NCBI GenBank assembly: GCA_016786725.1
Contig: JAEUVU010000001.1
Span: 1-64,000 of the forward strand
Source: Ferruginibacter sp.
Lineage (GTDB): Bacteria > Bacteroidota > Bacteroidia > Chitinophagales > Chitinophagaceae
DNA length: 64,000 nt
Direction of reading: 5' to 3'
Each line of letters begins with the position of its first letter. Positions within the stretch are counted from its first letter, which is position 1. Below the pieces are notes generated by a model. It was given only the letters and a program-made list of their open reading frames with translations, was not told the DNA's origin and searched no databases. The position numbers and the translations under genes are program-made. This document shows, piece after piece, positions 9,307-17,766 of this stretch.

Positions 9307-12267
9307 TTATACGGTTTTCTTTTTTTCTTTCGGTACTTCTGCAGCGGCGCCTAATGGTTTGTCTTTTGCAAACTCAACCAGTATAGGAGCACCAACAAAA
9401 ATGGAAGAATAAGTACCGGTAATAACACCTATCAGCATGGCAAATGCAAAACCACGTGTAACCTCACCACCAAAGATGAAAAGGATAAGGATGGTCAAGA
9501 ATACCGTTAATGAGGTCATAATGGTACGGCTAAGCGTATCATTGATAGCCCTGTTGATGATGGTTGTTTTGGTAGCGCCTTTCATATCGCGGCTGTATTC
9601 ACGTATACGGTCAAATACAATTACGGTATCGTTCATACTGAAACCGATAACAGTGAGGATGGCTGCAATAAAGTGCTGGTCAATCTCCAGCGGGAAAGGC
9701 ACAATATTTTTGAGGAATGAAAATACTGCCAGTGTCACAAATACGTCGTGCAGCAAGGTAACAATGGTTCCTGCAGAATATCTCCAGTCGCGGAAGCGAA
9801 TAAAGATGTATAAGAATATGGCGAGTATAGCAAAAATGGTTGCTTTTACAGCGCCACGCTTAAGATCGTCTGATATACTTGGCTGAACTGTAGAGTATGC
9901 CTGTAAGTGATTTTTTGTGAACTGGTCATAAGTAGTATTAACAGGCAATACTTTTTTAAGGCCCTCATACAGCCTGGTTTTTACAGCACTGTCTGCTCTT
10001 TCATCATCTTTCAGGTAAGCTGTGGTAATATTCAAATGACGGTTATCGCCCACTGTTTTGATAGTAGGGTTGTCGTTATCAAATGATTTTTTCAAATCAT
10101 CACGTATATCATCGTTCTTAACTGTTTTGTCAAACTGTACAGTGTAGCTGCGGCCACCTTTAAACTCAACGCCAAAATGGAAACCGTTGAAGAACGATAA
10201 AATGCCAGCAATCAAAACAACAACCGAGATCATATACGCATACTTCCTGTATTCAATGAATTTGTAATTGGCGTGTTTGAAAATCCTTTTTGAAAGGGCT
10301 GTAAAATAGTTAAAGTGGCGGTTTTTGTTTGTCCATATTTCGGTAATTAAACGGGATACCAGGATACCGCAAAACAGCGACAGTAAGATACCGATGATTT
10401 GTGTAGTGGCAAAACCAAGTACAGGACCCAAACCAAAGTAAAACAGTATGAATGCAGTAAGCAGGGAAGTTACGTGGGCATCAATTACCGGCGCCAGCGA
10501 ACGCCTGTAACCATCGTTAACAGCCAGCGGATACGATTTGCCTTTTGTAAGTTCTTCCTTAATGCGTTCGAAAATAATTACGTTGGTATCAACTGCAAGG
10601 CCGATAGTTAACACAAGGCCTGCAATACCTGCAGCAGTTAAAGTAAACTGTAATGAAATTAAAACACCGATGGTAAAGAGCAGGTTAAATATCAAAGCGA
10701 TATTGGCAACCCAGCCACCATTATTATAGTACACCAGCATTAAAATAAATATCACCAGGAAAGCAATACCAAATGACATGGCGCCGCCCTTAACAGACTC
10801 TGCACCCAGTGTTGGGCCTACTACCTGTTGTGCTACGATCTTTGCAGGTGCATCCAGTTTACCTGATTGTAACAGATCCGCTAAATCCTGGGCTTCCTGT
10901 ACAGTAAAGCTTCCGGATATTTCGGTACTGCCACCTTCAATTGCACTAATTACATTAGGGGCAGAGTAAACAATATTATCTAAGGAAATAGCAACCGGGC
11001 GGCCTACATTTTTGCCGGTAAGCCTGGCCCATGCTTTTGAACCCATACTGGTCATGTCCATTTTAATGGACGGCTTTCCTTTTTCATCATTGGCCTGCCA
11101 TGACCTGCTTACACCGTCACCTTCCAAAGGAGCTTTTTCGCTGCCAGGTAAGGTTTTAACTACATACAATTTAAATATCTCCTGTGTACCCTTTGCGCCT
11201 CCTTTTTCAGGAACACCCAATAAAAACTTCGCCTCGGCGGGAAGTGCATTTTTTACAACGGGATTGTTCATGTATTCATAAAAGAGGGAAGTATCTGTTT
11301 TTGCAATGATACCAATGTTGGCAGGATAGAATTTTTTACCACTTGCCGGGTCGGTCTGAGCATTTTGTGGGTTAATTATCCTGAAGAATGGATTTACATT
11401 CTCGGTTAATTTTGCAGAATCAATTTTACCGGTGCTGTCTGGTAACACCCCGTTTAAATAATTCTGCAGGTTAGCATCTGCAAGTTTTAAAGATTCAGCC
11501 AGTTCATCAATATTATAAACCTCCCAAAACTGGAGGCGTGCCGAAGCCTGAAGTTGTTTACGCACACGTTCAACATCGGTAATACCTGCCAGCTCAACAT
11601 TGATGATCCCTTTGTTCTCATCGTAGTTGATGTTGGGCTGGGCTACACCAAATTTATCAATACGGCGAACCAGTACCTTATAGGTTTCTTTAATAGCACC
11701 CGAAGCAATCTTTTTTAGTTTGGTAATCACTTCTGCATCGCTCTCATTGGGTTTTACTTCTTTTTCGGCACCGGCAAAAACACTAGCCAGTTTACCTGAG
11801 CCATTCTGTTTGATGAATGCATCTGTAAAAAGGGTGATGAAATCTGCCTCGCTGCTGGTTTTATTTACTGTGGCTGTTTGTATGGCATTCAGCAGCAGCG
11901 GATTTTTTGAATTATTGCTTAGTGATTTTAAAAGGTCGGTAAGGCTTACATCCATCGTTACGCTGATACCACCCTGCAGGTCAAGCCCCAGGTTCAATTC
12001 ATTTGCCTTACATTGTTTGTAGGTGGTTCCAAAAACGGGGTAGATCTTTTGTTCTGATGTACTGTCGAGTATCTTTCTTTTTCTTAATTCTATTTCAGCA
12101 TCCAGTGCCTCACCTTTCAAACCGGGATTTGCCTTCTTTACGACCTTTGTTGCTTTTGCCTTAACGGAGTTTTCATAATTACGCACTACCCAGGTATAGG
12201 ATAATTCCCAAAGGGACAATAATGTAAGTGCAATTGTAAAAAACCAGACTAAACCTTTTAATTTCAT
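9307..12267 (-). CDS. secDF: Protein translocase subunit SecDF (fused)
   Basis: 986 residues; SecD and SecF joined in one chain, the usual arrangement in Bacteroidota. It sits in the inner membrane beside SecYEG and uses the proton gradient to complete protein export. The SecD half (1 to ~640) has an N-terminal membrane helix, 'LNLGLDLQGGISVTMDV', a large periplasmic region, and a six-helix bundle with 'GLAVDTNVIIFERIKEEL'. The SecF half (~680-986) has 'GVEFKGGRSYTVQF' and 'VIGFSMNDTVIVFDRIREYSRDMKG'. The Asp residues of 'AVDTNV' and 'MNDTV' are the ones linked to proton flow in the family. The C-terminus is Lys-rich. It is transcribed alone from the promoter at 12315-12322. Confidence 0.97.
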   Translation of the reverse strand: MKLKGLVWFFTIALTLLSLWELSYTWVVRNYENSVKAKATKVVKKANPGLKGEALDAEIELRKRKILDSTSEQKIYPVFGTTYKQCKANELNLGLDLQGGISVTMDVSLTDLLKSLSNNSKNPLLLNAIQTATVNKTSSEADFITLFTDAFIKQNGSGKLASVFAGAEKEVKPNESDAEVITKLKKIASGAIKETYKVLVRRIDKFGVAQPNINYDENKGIINVELAGITDVERVRKQLQASARLQFWEVYNIDELAESLKLADANLQNYLNGVLPDSTGKIDSAKLTENVNPFFRIINPQNAQTDPASGKKFYPANIGIIAKTDTSLFYEYMNNPVVKNALPAEAKFLLGVPEKGGAKGTQEIFKLYVVKTLPGSEKAPLEGDGVSRSWQANDEKGKPSIKMDMTSMGSKAWARLTGKNVGRPVAISLDNIVYSAPNVISAIEGGSTEISGSFTVQEAQDLADLLQSGKLDAPAKIVAQQVVGPTLGAESVKGGAMSFGIAFLVIFILMLVYYNNGGWVANIALIFNLLFTIGVLISLQFTLTAAGIAGLVLTIGLAVDTNVIIFERIKEELTKGKSYPLAVNDGYRRSLAPVIDAHVTSLLTAFILFYFGLGPVLGFATTQIIGILLSLFCGILVSRLITEIWTNKNRHFNYFTALSKRIFKHANYKFIEYRKYAYMISVVVLIAGILSFFNGFHFGVEFKGGRSYTVQFDKTVKNDDIRDDLKKSFDNDNPTIKTVGDNRHLNITTAYLKDDERADSAVKTRLYEGLKKVLPVNTTYDQFTKNHLQAYSTVQPSISDDLKRGAVKATIFAILAIFLYIFIRFRDWRYSAGTIVTLLHDVFVTLAVFSFLKNIVPFPLEIDQHFIAAILTVIGFSMNDTVIVFDRIREYSRDMKGATKTTIINRAINDTLSRTIMTSLTVFLTILILFIFGGEVTRGFAFAMLIGVITGTYSSIFVGAPILVEFAKDKPLGAAAEVPKEKKKTV

Positions 12268-12314
12268 AATAATGTTCGTTTTAGTACCTCTTTTGTTGAA
12301 TTTTCAGAAGTGTG

Positions 12315-12322
12315 CAAAGATA
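12315..12322 (-). promoter_or_regulatory. -7 promoter box for secDF
   Basis: TATCTTTG on the minus strand matches TAnnTTTG. The start codon is 47 bases further on, so the leader is about 40 bases. Confidence 0.55.
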
Positions 12323-12396
12323 GGGGAAAAACCTGTTCGGATTTTAGGCTGGATAATTTTAGAATTTTATTCAATTTGCACAGTAAAACCGGTTAT

Positions 12397-13698
12397 ATGA
12401 ACTGTAATACTAATGGAATGCTGAAGTACCTGGCTGCCATTATTATTTTTGCATCCTGCAATGCTGTAAAGCCATCAAAACCAGTGGATAAGATGCCCGG
12501 GATTAATACCGCTGATTCGTCTTTTATTGAATCTTTATTGCTGAAACACCCGCAATATTTTAGCGAAATACTGGAAAATAAAGATGCCCTGAATGTTCAG
12601 ATTATTTATACACAAATCAACAGGCGGCCAAATGGAACCCCTCAATTATCAAATCATTATTTTAATGTAAACCCCGGTAAATATTTTTACCCGGCTTCTA
12701 CAGTAAAGCTGCCCGTTGCTTTACTGGCTTTACAAAAACTGAGCGAATTAAAAGATAAGGGTATTGACCGTAACACTGCCATGCTTACAGAAACTTCGTT
12801 CAGCGGGCAAACAGCAGTTTTTAACGATCCTACCTCAATTGATGGCAGACCAGGTATTGCTCACTATATAAAAAAGATATTGCTGGTAAGCGATAATGAT
12901 GCTTATAACAGACTGTATGAATTTTTAGGTCAGCAGTACATTAATGAGGAAATGAAAAAGAAAGGATATGATGATGTACAGATCATACACCGGCTGAATA
13001 TTTTTTTAACCGAGGCCGAAAACCGAACCACGAACCCGGTAAAATTTTATGACGATTCTGCCAGGTTGATCTACGAACAACCCGGGCAAAGCAGTGCATT
13101 AAAATATGCAGCAAGAAAAGACAGCCTGGGGATTGGTTATTATTCGGGCGGCAAATTAAGAAACGGGCCGATGGATTTTTCTAAAAAAAACAAGCTGGGT
13201 TTAGAAGAGTTGCACAAGATTGTTATCAGTACAATATTTCCGGAGAGTGTAAAGGCAAGTGAAAGGTTTAATATCAGCGAAGATGACCGGCAGTTTATTC
13301 TGAGATATATGAGTATGTACCCAACAGAAAGCCAATATCCGCCTTATGCAGCCGATACAGCGGCTTACTGGCCTGCCTATTGCAAGTTTTTATTTTACGG
13401 TGCCGAAAGAACCGATCCTGTTGACGGTATCCGCATTTTTAATAAACCCGGCGATGCTTACGGCCACATGATAGATGCCGCTTACATTGTTGATCATAAA
13501 AATAAAATTGAGTTCTTTCTGTCGGCAATCATCTACTGCAACAGCGATGGGATTTTAAACGATGATCAATACGATTATAAAACCGTGGGCGAGCCTTTTA
13601 TGAAAAACCTGGGCAGGGTTCTTTATGAATATGAACTTACCCGTGATCGCAAAATTAAACCCGATCTTTCGCCGGTTTTATTTACGTATGATAAATAA
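12397..13698 (+). CDS. Class A beta-lactamase-fold serine hydrolase, lipoprotein
   Basis: 433 residues from the ATG at 12397; a second in-frame ATG at 12418 is equally possible. A lipobox ('AAIIIFASC') predicts a lipid-anchored envelope protein. The penicillin-binding/beta-lactamase fold is shown by 'PASTVKLPVALLAL' (nucleophile Ser101, Lys104) and 'LLVSDNDAYNRLYEFLG' (Ser165-Asp166-Asn167). The third motif is 'NKPGDAYGHMIDAAYIVD', with Lys-Pro-Gly where classical enzymes have Lys-Thr/Ser-Gly. It is much longer than true class A beta-lactamases (~290), so a peptidoglycan-related hydrolase is more likely than antibiotic resistance. A GTG start at 12310 was rejected because it lies on top of the secDF promoter. 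A near-match -7 box TCAATTTG lies at 12371-12378. Confidence 0.78.
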   Translation: MNCNTNGMLKYLAAIIIFASCNAVKPSKPVDKMPGINTADSSFIESLLLKHPQYFSEILENKDALNVQIIYTQINRRPNGTPQLSNHYFNVNPGKYFYPASTVKLPVALLALQKLSELKDKGIDRNTAMLTETSFSGQTAVFNDPTSIDGRPGIAHYIKKILLVSDNDAYNRLYEFLGQQYINEEMKKKGYDDVQIIHRLNIFLTEAENRTTNPVKFYDDSARLIYEQPGQSSALKYAARKDSLGIGYYSGGKLRNGPMDFSKKNKLGLEELHKIVISTIFPESVKASERFNISEDDRQFILRYMSMYPTESQYPPYAADTAAYWPAYCKFLFYGAERTDPVDGIRIFNKPGDAYGHMIDAAYIVDHKNKIEFFLSAIIYCNSDGILNDDQYDYKTVGEPFMKNLGRVLYEYELTRDRKIKPDLSPVLFTYDK

Positions 13699-13699
13699 C

Positions 13700-13707
13700 T
13701 ATTTTTG
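13700..13707 (+). promoter_or_regulatory. -7 promoter box for the aminotransferase gene
   Basis: TATTTTTG matches TAnnTTTG and begins two bases after the preceding stop codon. It places the transcript start near 13714 and so favours the ATG at 13729 over a GTG at 13705. Confidence 0.55.
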
Positions 13708-13728
13708 TGTGCAACCAAAAACCAACTG

Positions 13729-14919
13729 ATGCAGTTATCATCTTTACTACAGCGCTTTAATGAACCCGAAACTTTAAAAATGGCCAAACTGGGCCGGGAA
13801 CTGAGGGCACAGGGTTTCGACATAACTGATCTTAGTTTGGGAGAACCGGATTTTGATACACCCGACCATATAAAAGCGGCTGCAAAAAAAGCCATTGACG
13901 ATAATTACAGCCATTATACACCCGTTGCCGGATACCTGGACTTACGTGAAGCTGTTTGCACGAAACTAAAAAGAGACAATAACCTGGATTATACCCCGGC
14001 ACAAATCATCATCAGCACGGGCGCCAAGCAAAGTATTTACAATACTGTGATGAGCATTGTTGATAAGGGAGATGAAGTGATTATTCCCACGCCATTTTGG
14101 GTCACTTATTCTGAAATAGTGAAGATGGCAGGAGGGGAAGTGAAGATAGTGAAAACTTCTGCAGAGAATGGATACAAGATCACCGCTGCAGAACTGGAAG
14201 CTGCGATAACAGATAGAACAAAACTGTTTATGTTCTCATCGCCCTGCAACCCAAGCGGGGCAGTCTATTCAAAAGAAGAGTTGAGTGCATTAGCTGAAGT
14301 GTTTAAAAAATATCCTGATATTTTCATCATGAGTGATGAGATATATGAGTATATCAATTTTGTTGGCCACCACCAGAGTATCGCCCAATTCGATTTTTTA
14401 AAAGACAGGGTTATCATCATTAATGGCCTTAGTAAAGCTTATGCAATGACTGGCTGGAGGCTTGGATATATTGCTGCACATGAAACCATTGCCAGGGCCT
14501 GCGAAAAAATACAGGGACAGGTAACCAGCGGAACCAATGCAGTTACACAAAGAGCTGCCATTGTTGCTTTAACCGGAGATATGAAACCTACTGAGATGAT
14601 GGTGGCCGAATTTACCAAACGCAGGCAACGTGTTATGGAATTACTGAAAGAAATACCCGGCATTGTTTGCAGCGAACCTGAAGGGGCGTTTTATGTTTTT
14701 CCGCAGGTAAGCCATTATTTTGGCAAGGCCGATGGAGATGATAGAATAGAAGATGCCGGGGATCTTTGTATGTATTTACTAAACAAGGCTCACGTTACAA
14801 CGGTTACCGGCAGCGCTTTTGGTGAACCCAACTGCATACGTATTTCATTTGCCAACAGTATGGAAAATATTGAAAAGGGTTTTGGAAAGATAAAAGAGGC
14901 GTTGGCTAAGTTGAAATAA
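13729..14919 (+). CDS. Pyridoxal-phosphate aminotransferase, class I (aspartate aminotransferase type)
   Basis: 396 residues from ATG 13729. It probably moves the amino group between aspartate and 2-oxoglutarate in the cytoplasm. Family marks: 'DLSLGEPDFDTPDHIKAAAKKAI' at the start, 'YTPVAGYLDLREAV', 'STGAKQSIYN', 'SPCNPSGAVYSKEEL', 'MSDEIYEYI', and the cofactor lysine in 'INGLSKAYAMTGWRLGY', followed by the C-terminal 'IRISFANSMENIEKGF'. The arginine in that last segment binds the substrate carboxylate in the family. Type I-beta/gamma enzymes of this length act on aspartate, but some relatives accept prephenate or other amino acids; specificity is inferred. Confidence 0.92.
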   Translation: MQLSSLLQRFNEPETLKMAKLGRELRAQGFDITDLSLGEPDFDTPDHIKAAAKKAIDDNYSHYTPVAGYLDLREAVCTKLKRDNNLDYTPAQIIISTGAKQSIYNTVMSIVDKGDEVIIPTPFWVTYSEIVKMAGGEVKIVKTSAENGYKITAAELEAAITDRTKLFMFSSPCNPSGAVYSKEELSALAEVFKKYPDIFIMSDEIYEYINFVGHHQSIAQFDFLKDRVIIINGLSKAYAMTGWRLGYIAAHETIARACEKIQGQVTSGTNAVTQRAAIVALTGDMKPTEMMVAEFTKRRQRVMELLKEIPGIVCSEPEGAFYVFPQVSHYFGKADGDDRIEDAGDLCMYLLNKAHVTTVTGSAFGEPNCIRISFANSMENIEKGFGKIKEALAKLK

Positions 14920-15011
14920 CTTTCTACAGAGCCGGGGCGCTTTAAGCGACCTGAATCATTATGATTGGCCGACTGTGAATCAGGGGTCAGACCGCTTACA
15001 GCGTTCCGATC
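14920..15011. other. Convergent intergenic stretch with small palindromes
   Basis: 92 bases between converging genes. CGCTTTAAGCG and CGCTTACAGCG are short palindrome-like words ~60 bases apart, with CTGAATCA and GTGAATCAGG between them. No T-run terminator is seen. Confidence 0.3.
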
Positions 15012-16640
15012 CTACTCAAACAATTCCAGCTTGTTTTTAGGCCTGCGGTTATCAAGCCATTTAAAGCCACGCAGTTCTTTTTTATCGGCAGGGATATCTT
15101 TCATCGGGTATAAAACACCATCCACATTGTTTACAAATTTCACTTTGTTGAGTTCTTTCTTTACAAAATAAATATCTATCACATCGCCGCTGCTGCGGTT
15201 CATGCCTACGTAAGCGCTGTCATCATCCTGCGGATAAAAAATACTTTCGGCCGGGCTGCCTTTAACCCTCACATAATCAATATTACCATCAACAAAATAC
15301 CCGTTCAAAGTGCGCCCGCCTATCTGGTTATACATTCCTTCCTTTGTGCGGTTAATAATCATACCGTTGTTAAAAACATACAGCCGCTTTGGCTTTTGAT
15401 TTTGTGTAAAGAGGTATAATGTATCTCCTGTAACCTGCGATTTATCATTCCACACAACCGGTTCACCAAAAAGTTTAAAAGTGGAATCAATGGTAGAGTA
15501 GTGGAGGCTGTCGCTTACTGCCTGCATCGAATCGTTGAAGATTCGTACATGATGAAAGCCGATGAAATACCTGATGGCAGTGTCTGCACTGGTGCTGTTT
15601 ACAGCCATAGCAGTTTTTAAAGTATCTTTTTGTGTAACCATTTTTCTTTCAAGGCTGTCATATTTTCGTAAACCTGAAAACAAAGTGTCGGCAGCAACAT
15701 AGGTACTGTCGCCATCTCTGTAAATGATCATCACAGGTTTTCGTGTGGCGAGGAAAGATTTTATTTTTCCATCTGCATATATCTCACCTCCGAGCAATGT
15801 AATATTATTGACGCTGTCAACAAATTTTGCATTTCCTTCCATCTGTAAAACCTCTGTAGTCTTATCATAGGCCATTCTGTCTGCAACAGCACTTCGGGTA
15901 CTATCGCTAAAGGTTGGCCTGCCTCCGAAAATTGCTTCGCCGGTTCGTAAATTATAGGTACCCGAATTGGTAGTAATAACACTCCCGTCTTTACCCACAA
16001 TACGAGTTTTAGCAATAAAAGTGGCAATATTTGTTGTGATATTGTAGAGCAAACTGTCTGTCCATATATCACGGTCCGGATCTTTAAGGTGCACATTGTT
16101 CTTAAAATAAACATCTTTCGTATCTGCATAATAAACACCATCACGGCTGGTTAAAACTGTTTTATCATTAGTGATCCTGCCGCCATTCTTGTAAGTAGCA
16201 ATGCCTGTTCTTAAATTGTATTCCAGGTCATCGGTGTATAAGGTTCCTTTTTTGTCGGTTAGCTTTACATTCTTTTTTAAATAGGCAATACGGTCGGCGC
16301 CAACATACTTAAGATACTGGGTGTAGGTATGTATGCTGTCGTTATCGTTGATGTGGATATTTCCAAAAGCTTCTACAATATTGGTCCGGCGGTTGATGGT
16401 GGCGCTGTCGCAATAAAAAGTGGTGAGACCTTCTTTAATGATCACCTCACCGGCAATGGTTTCAAAAGCAGTGACAGAGTCTATGGTGATAAGCCTAAGG
16501 CTTTTGCCCTGTACAATTTTTATAGCACGGATAGAATCGGCTGACGGGGGGCTTGTTATGATCTGCTGTGCAGCAAGAACGTAACTGCAGCAAATTAAAA
16601 AAGCAATCAAAAAAAAAGTAAAGGTAAATTTCAAACGCAA
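15012..16640 (-). CDS. OstA/LptA-like periplasmic protein
   Basis: 542 residues. A signal peptide (1-24, 'FTFFLIAFLICCSYVLAAQQ') is followed by repeated beta-strand units of the OstA/LptA type: 'GEVIIKEGLTTFYCDSATINRRTNIVEAFGNIHINDNDSIHTYTQYLKYVGADRIAYLKKNVKLTDKKGTLYTDDLEYNLRTGIATYKNGG' and onward to ~430, each unit pairing 'YCDSA' or 'YADTKDVYF' with 'A.GN..I'. Such proteins form the lipid-binding groove or bridge that carries lipopolysaccharide across the periplasm. It is far longer than E. coli LptA (~185), and extended versions are common in this phylum. It ends the operon amidase, MlaD, OstA and is near a divergent LptD-like gene. Confidence 0.82.
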   Translation of the reverse strand: MRLKFTFTFFLIAFLICCSYVLAAQQIITSPPSADSIRAIKIVQGKSLRLITIDSVTAFETIAGEVIIKEGLTTFYCDSATINRRTNIVEAFGNIHINDNDSIHTYTQYLKYVGADRIAYLKKNVKLTDKKGTLYTDDLEYNLRTGIATYKNGGRITNDKTVLTSRDGVYYADTKDVYFKNNVHLKDPDRDIWTDSLLYNITTNIATFIAKTRIVGKDGSVITTNSGTYNLRTGEAIFGGRPTFSDSTRSAVADRMAYDKTTEVLQMEGNAKFVDSVNNITLLGGEIYADGKIKSFLATRKPVMIIYRDGDSTYVAADTLFSGLRKYDSLERKMVTQKDTLKTAMAVNSTSADTAIRYFIGFHHVRIFNDSMQAVSDSLHYSTIDSTFKLFGEPVVWNDKSQVTGDTLYLFTQNQKPKRLYVFNNGMIINRTKEGMYNQIGGRTLNGYFVDGNIDYVRVKGSPAESIFYPQDDDSAYVGMNRSSGDVIDIYFVKKELNKVKFVNNVDGVLYPMKDIPADKKELRGFKWLDNRRPKNKLELFE

Positions 16641-16701
16641 TGTTGCTGTTTTTGTTCAGGCTGTAAATTTCAATTTTTATTTTATAACAGAATGGTAAAT
16701 T

Positions 16702-17715
16702 TTATTTAGGAAGGTATGGGGCATTTACTGTGTCGGGCAATGGTACCAGTAAACCCGGCGCTGTATTTTTTTTGCCAAATACCGAGATATTGACATATCT
16801 TTTTGGATTTGTCTTTAAATCATCTATCAGCAGGTTGAGTTTATTGGTGGTGGCTGTGAGGTTGTTGTATAACCTGGTGTCGTTCAGCAACAAGCCTATT
16901 GTACCGTCTTTTTTATCAAATTTGCCAATGGTGGTTTTAAGGTCGGTAATGGTTGCCTCTAAAGTACTGAGTGTTTTCTGCAGGTCTAAATTAGAGAGGT
17001 TAGCAGCAGTTTTATCCAGGTTACCTAATACACTGGTGATTTTACCGCTGTTTTTATCAAGTGTGGTGGTAAAAGAATTCAGGTTGTTGAGTGTGCCGGC
17101 CAGTGCGCCAGTTTGTGTATTTAATAAACTGGTTAAAGAAGCTGATGCAACAGTGAGGTTTGCGGTTGTTGTATTCAGGTTTGCAAGCATGGCGCTGATG
17201 TTGTTTTTTGCATTAGGATCCAGTATACGGTTAACGCTCATCATGATCGAATCTATGGAAGTTACCGCTTTGGTAACCTGGTAAAGCACCGGATCTACCT
17301 TGCTCAACACATCTGTAAAAACACCCGACGAAGGTTTTGTGGGGATTGTATCGTTCATCGGGATATATGTTTTAGCATCTCCCAAAGTTATTTCAACACT
17401 TGTAATGCCCAATAAAGATGGTTTGATGATGGCTACTGAATTCACAGGGATATTTACATCCTTGGTGAGGTTCATGTTCACCAGTATTTCCTTCATGTTT
17501 TTATCTGTAGTAATGCTGTACACAGTACCTACCTGGAGGCCGTTTATAACAACGGGGTTAGATGGAGCAAGCCCCTGTACATTGGTATATTTAGCAAACA
17601 GGGTATGGCTTTTACCAAAAAAGGTTTTTCCTTTCAAAAAGTTAAAGCCGAGTATCAATAACACAATGGCAATAGCAGTAAGGGAACCTATTTTTGTTTC
17701 GTTAGAAATTTTCAT
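16702..17715 (-). CDS. MCE/MlaD family lipid-transport protein
   Basis: 337 residues. One N-terminal membrane helix (about 8-27, 'KIGSLTAIAIVLLILGFNFLKG') is followed by the MCE domain (~35-115): 'LFAKYTNVQGLAPSNPVVINGLQVGTVYSI...VNMNLTKDVNIPVNSVAIIKPSLLG'. The rest is a long helical, Asn/Thr/Leu-rich part ('ANLNTTTANLTVASASLTSLLNT') that would form a coiled tube or needle. MlaD proteins bind phospholipids between the membranes and work with an ABC transporter (MlaEF). No mlaE or mlaF gene is in this window. It lies 51 bases after the amidase gene and 61 before the OstA-like gene, in the same direction. Confidence 0.88.
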   Translation of the reverse strand: MKISNETKIGSLTAIAIVLLILGFNFLKGKTFFGKSHTLFAKYTNVQGLAPSNPVVINGLQVGTVYSITTDKNMKEILVNMNLTKDVNIPVNSVAIIKPSLLGITSVEITLGDAKTYIPMNDTIPTKPSSGVFTDVLSKVDPVLYQVTKAVTSIDSIMMSVNRILDPNAKNNISAMLANLNTTTANLTVASASLTSLLNTQTGALAGTLNNLNSFTTTLDKNSGKITSVLGNLDKTAANLSNLDLQKTLSTLEATITDLKTTIGKFDKKDGTIGLLLNDTRLYNNLTATTNKLNLLIDDLKTNPKRYVNISVFGKKNTAPGLLVPLPDTVNAPYLPK

Positions 17716-17766
17716 AATGGTTATAACCAGGCTTACATAAATAATTAAGCCTGGTCAAAAATAGCC

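Noticed and set aside
9437-9886. 149-codon open frame on the plus strand
   Set aside because: Antisense to secDF over its conserved SecF part; a shadow of codon bias.
12310-12396. GTG-started N-terminal extension of the serine hydrolase
   Set aside because: Lies over the secDF promoter and precedes the lipoprotein signal; the ATG at 12397 or 12418 fits better.
12397-13698. Antibiotic resistance beta-lactamase
   Set aside because: Length and the altered third motif do not fit; no evidence of transfer around it.
16730-17284. 184-codon open frame on the plus strand
   Set aside because: Fully antisense to the MlaD gene, which has clear family motifs; its translation has no recognisable domain.
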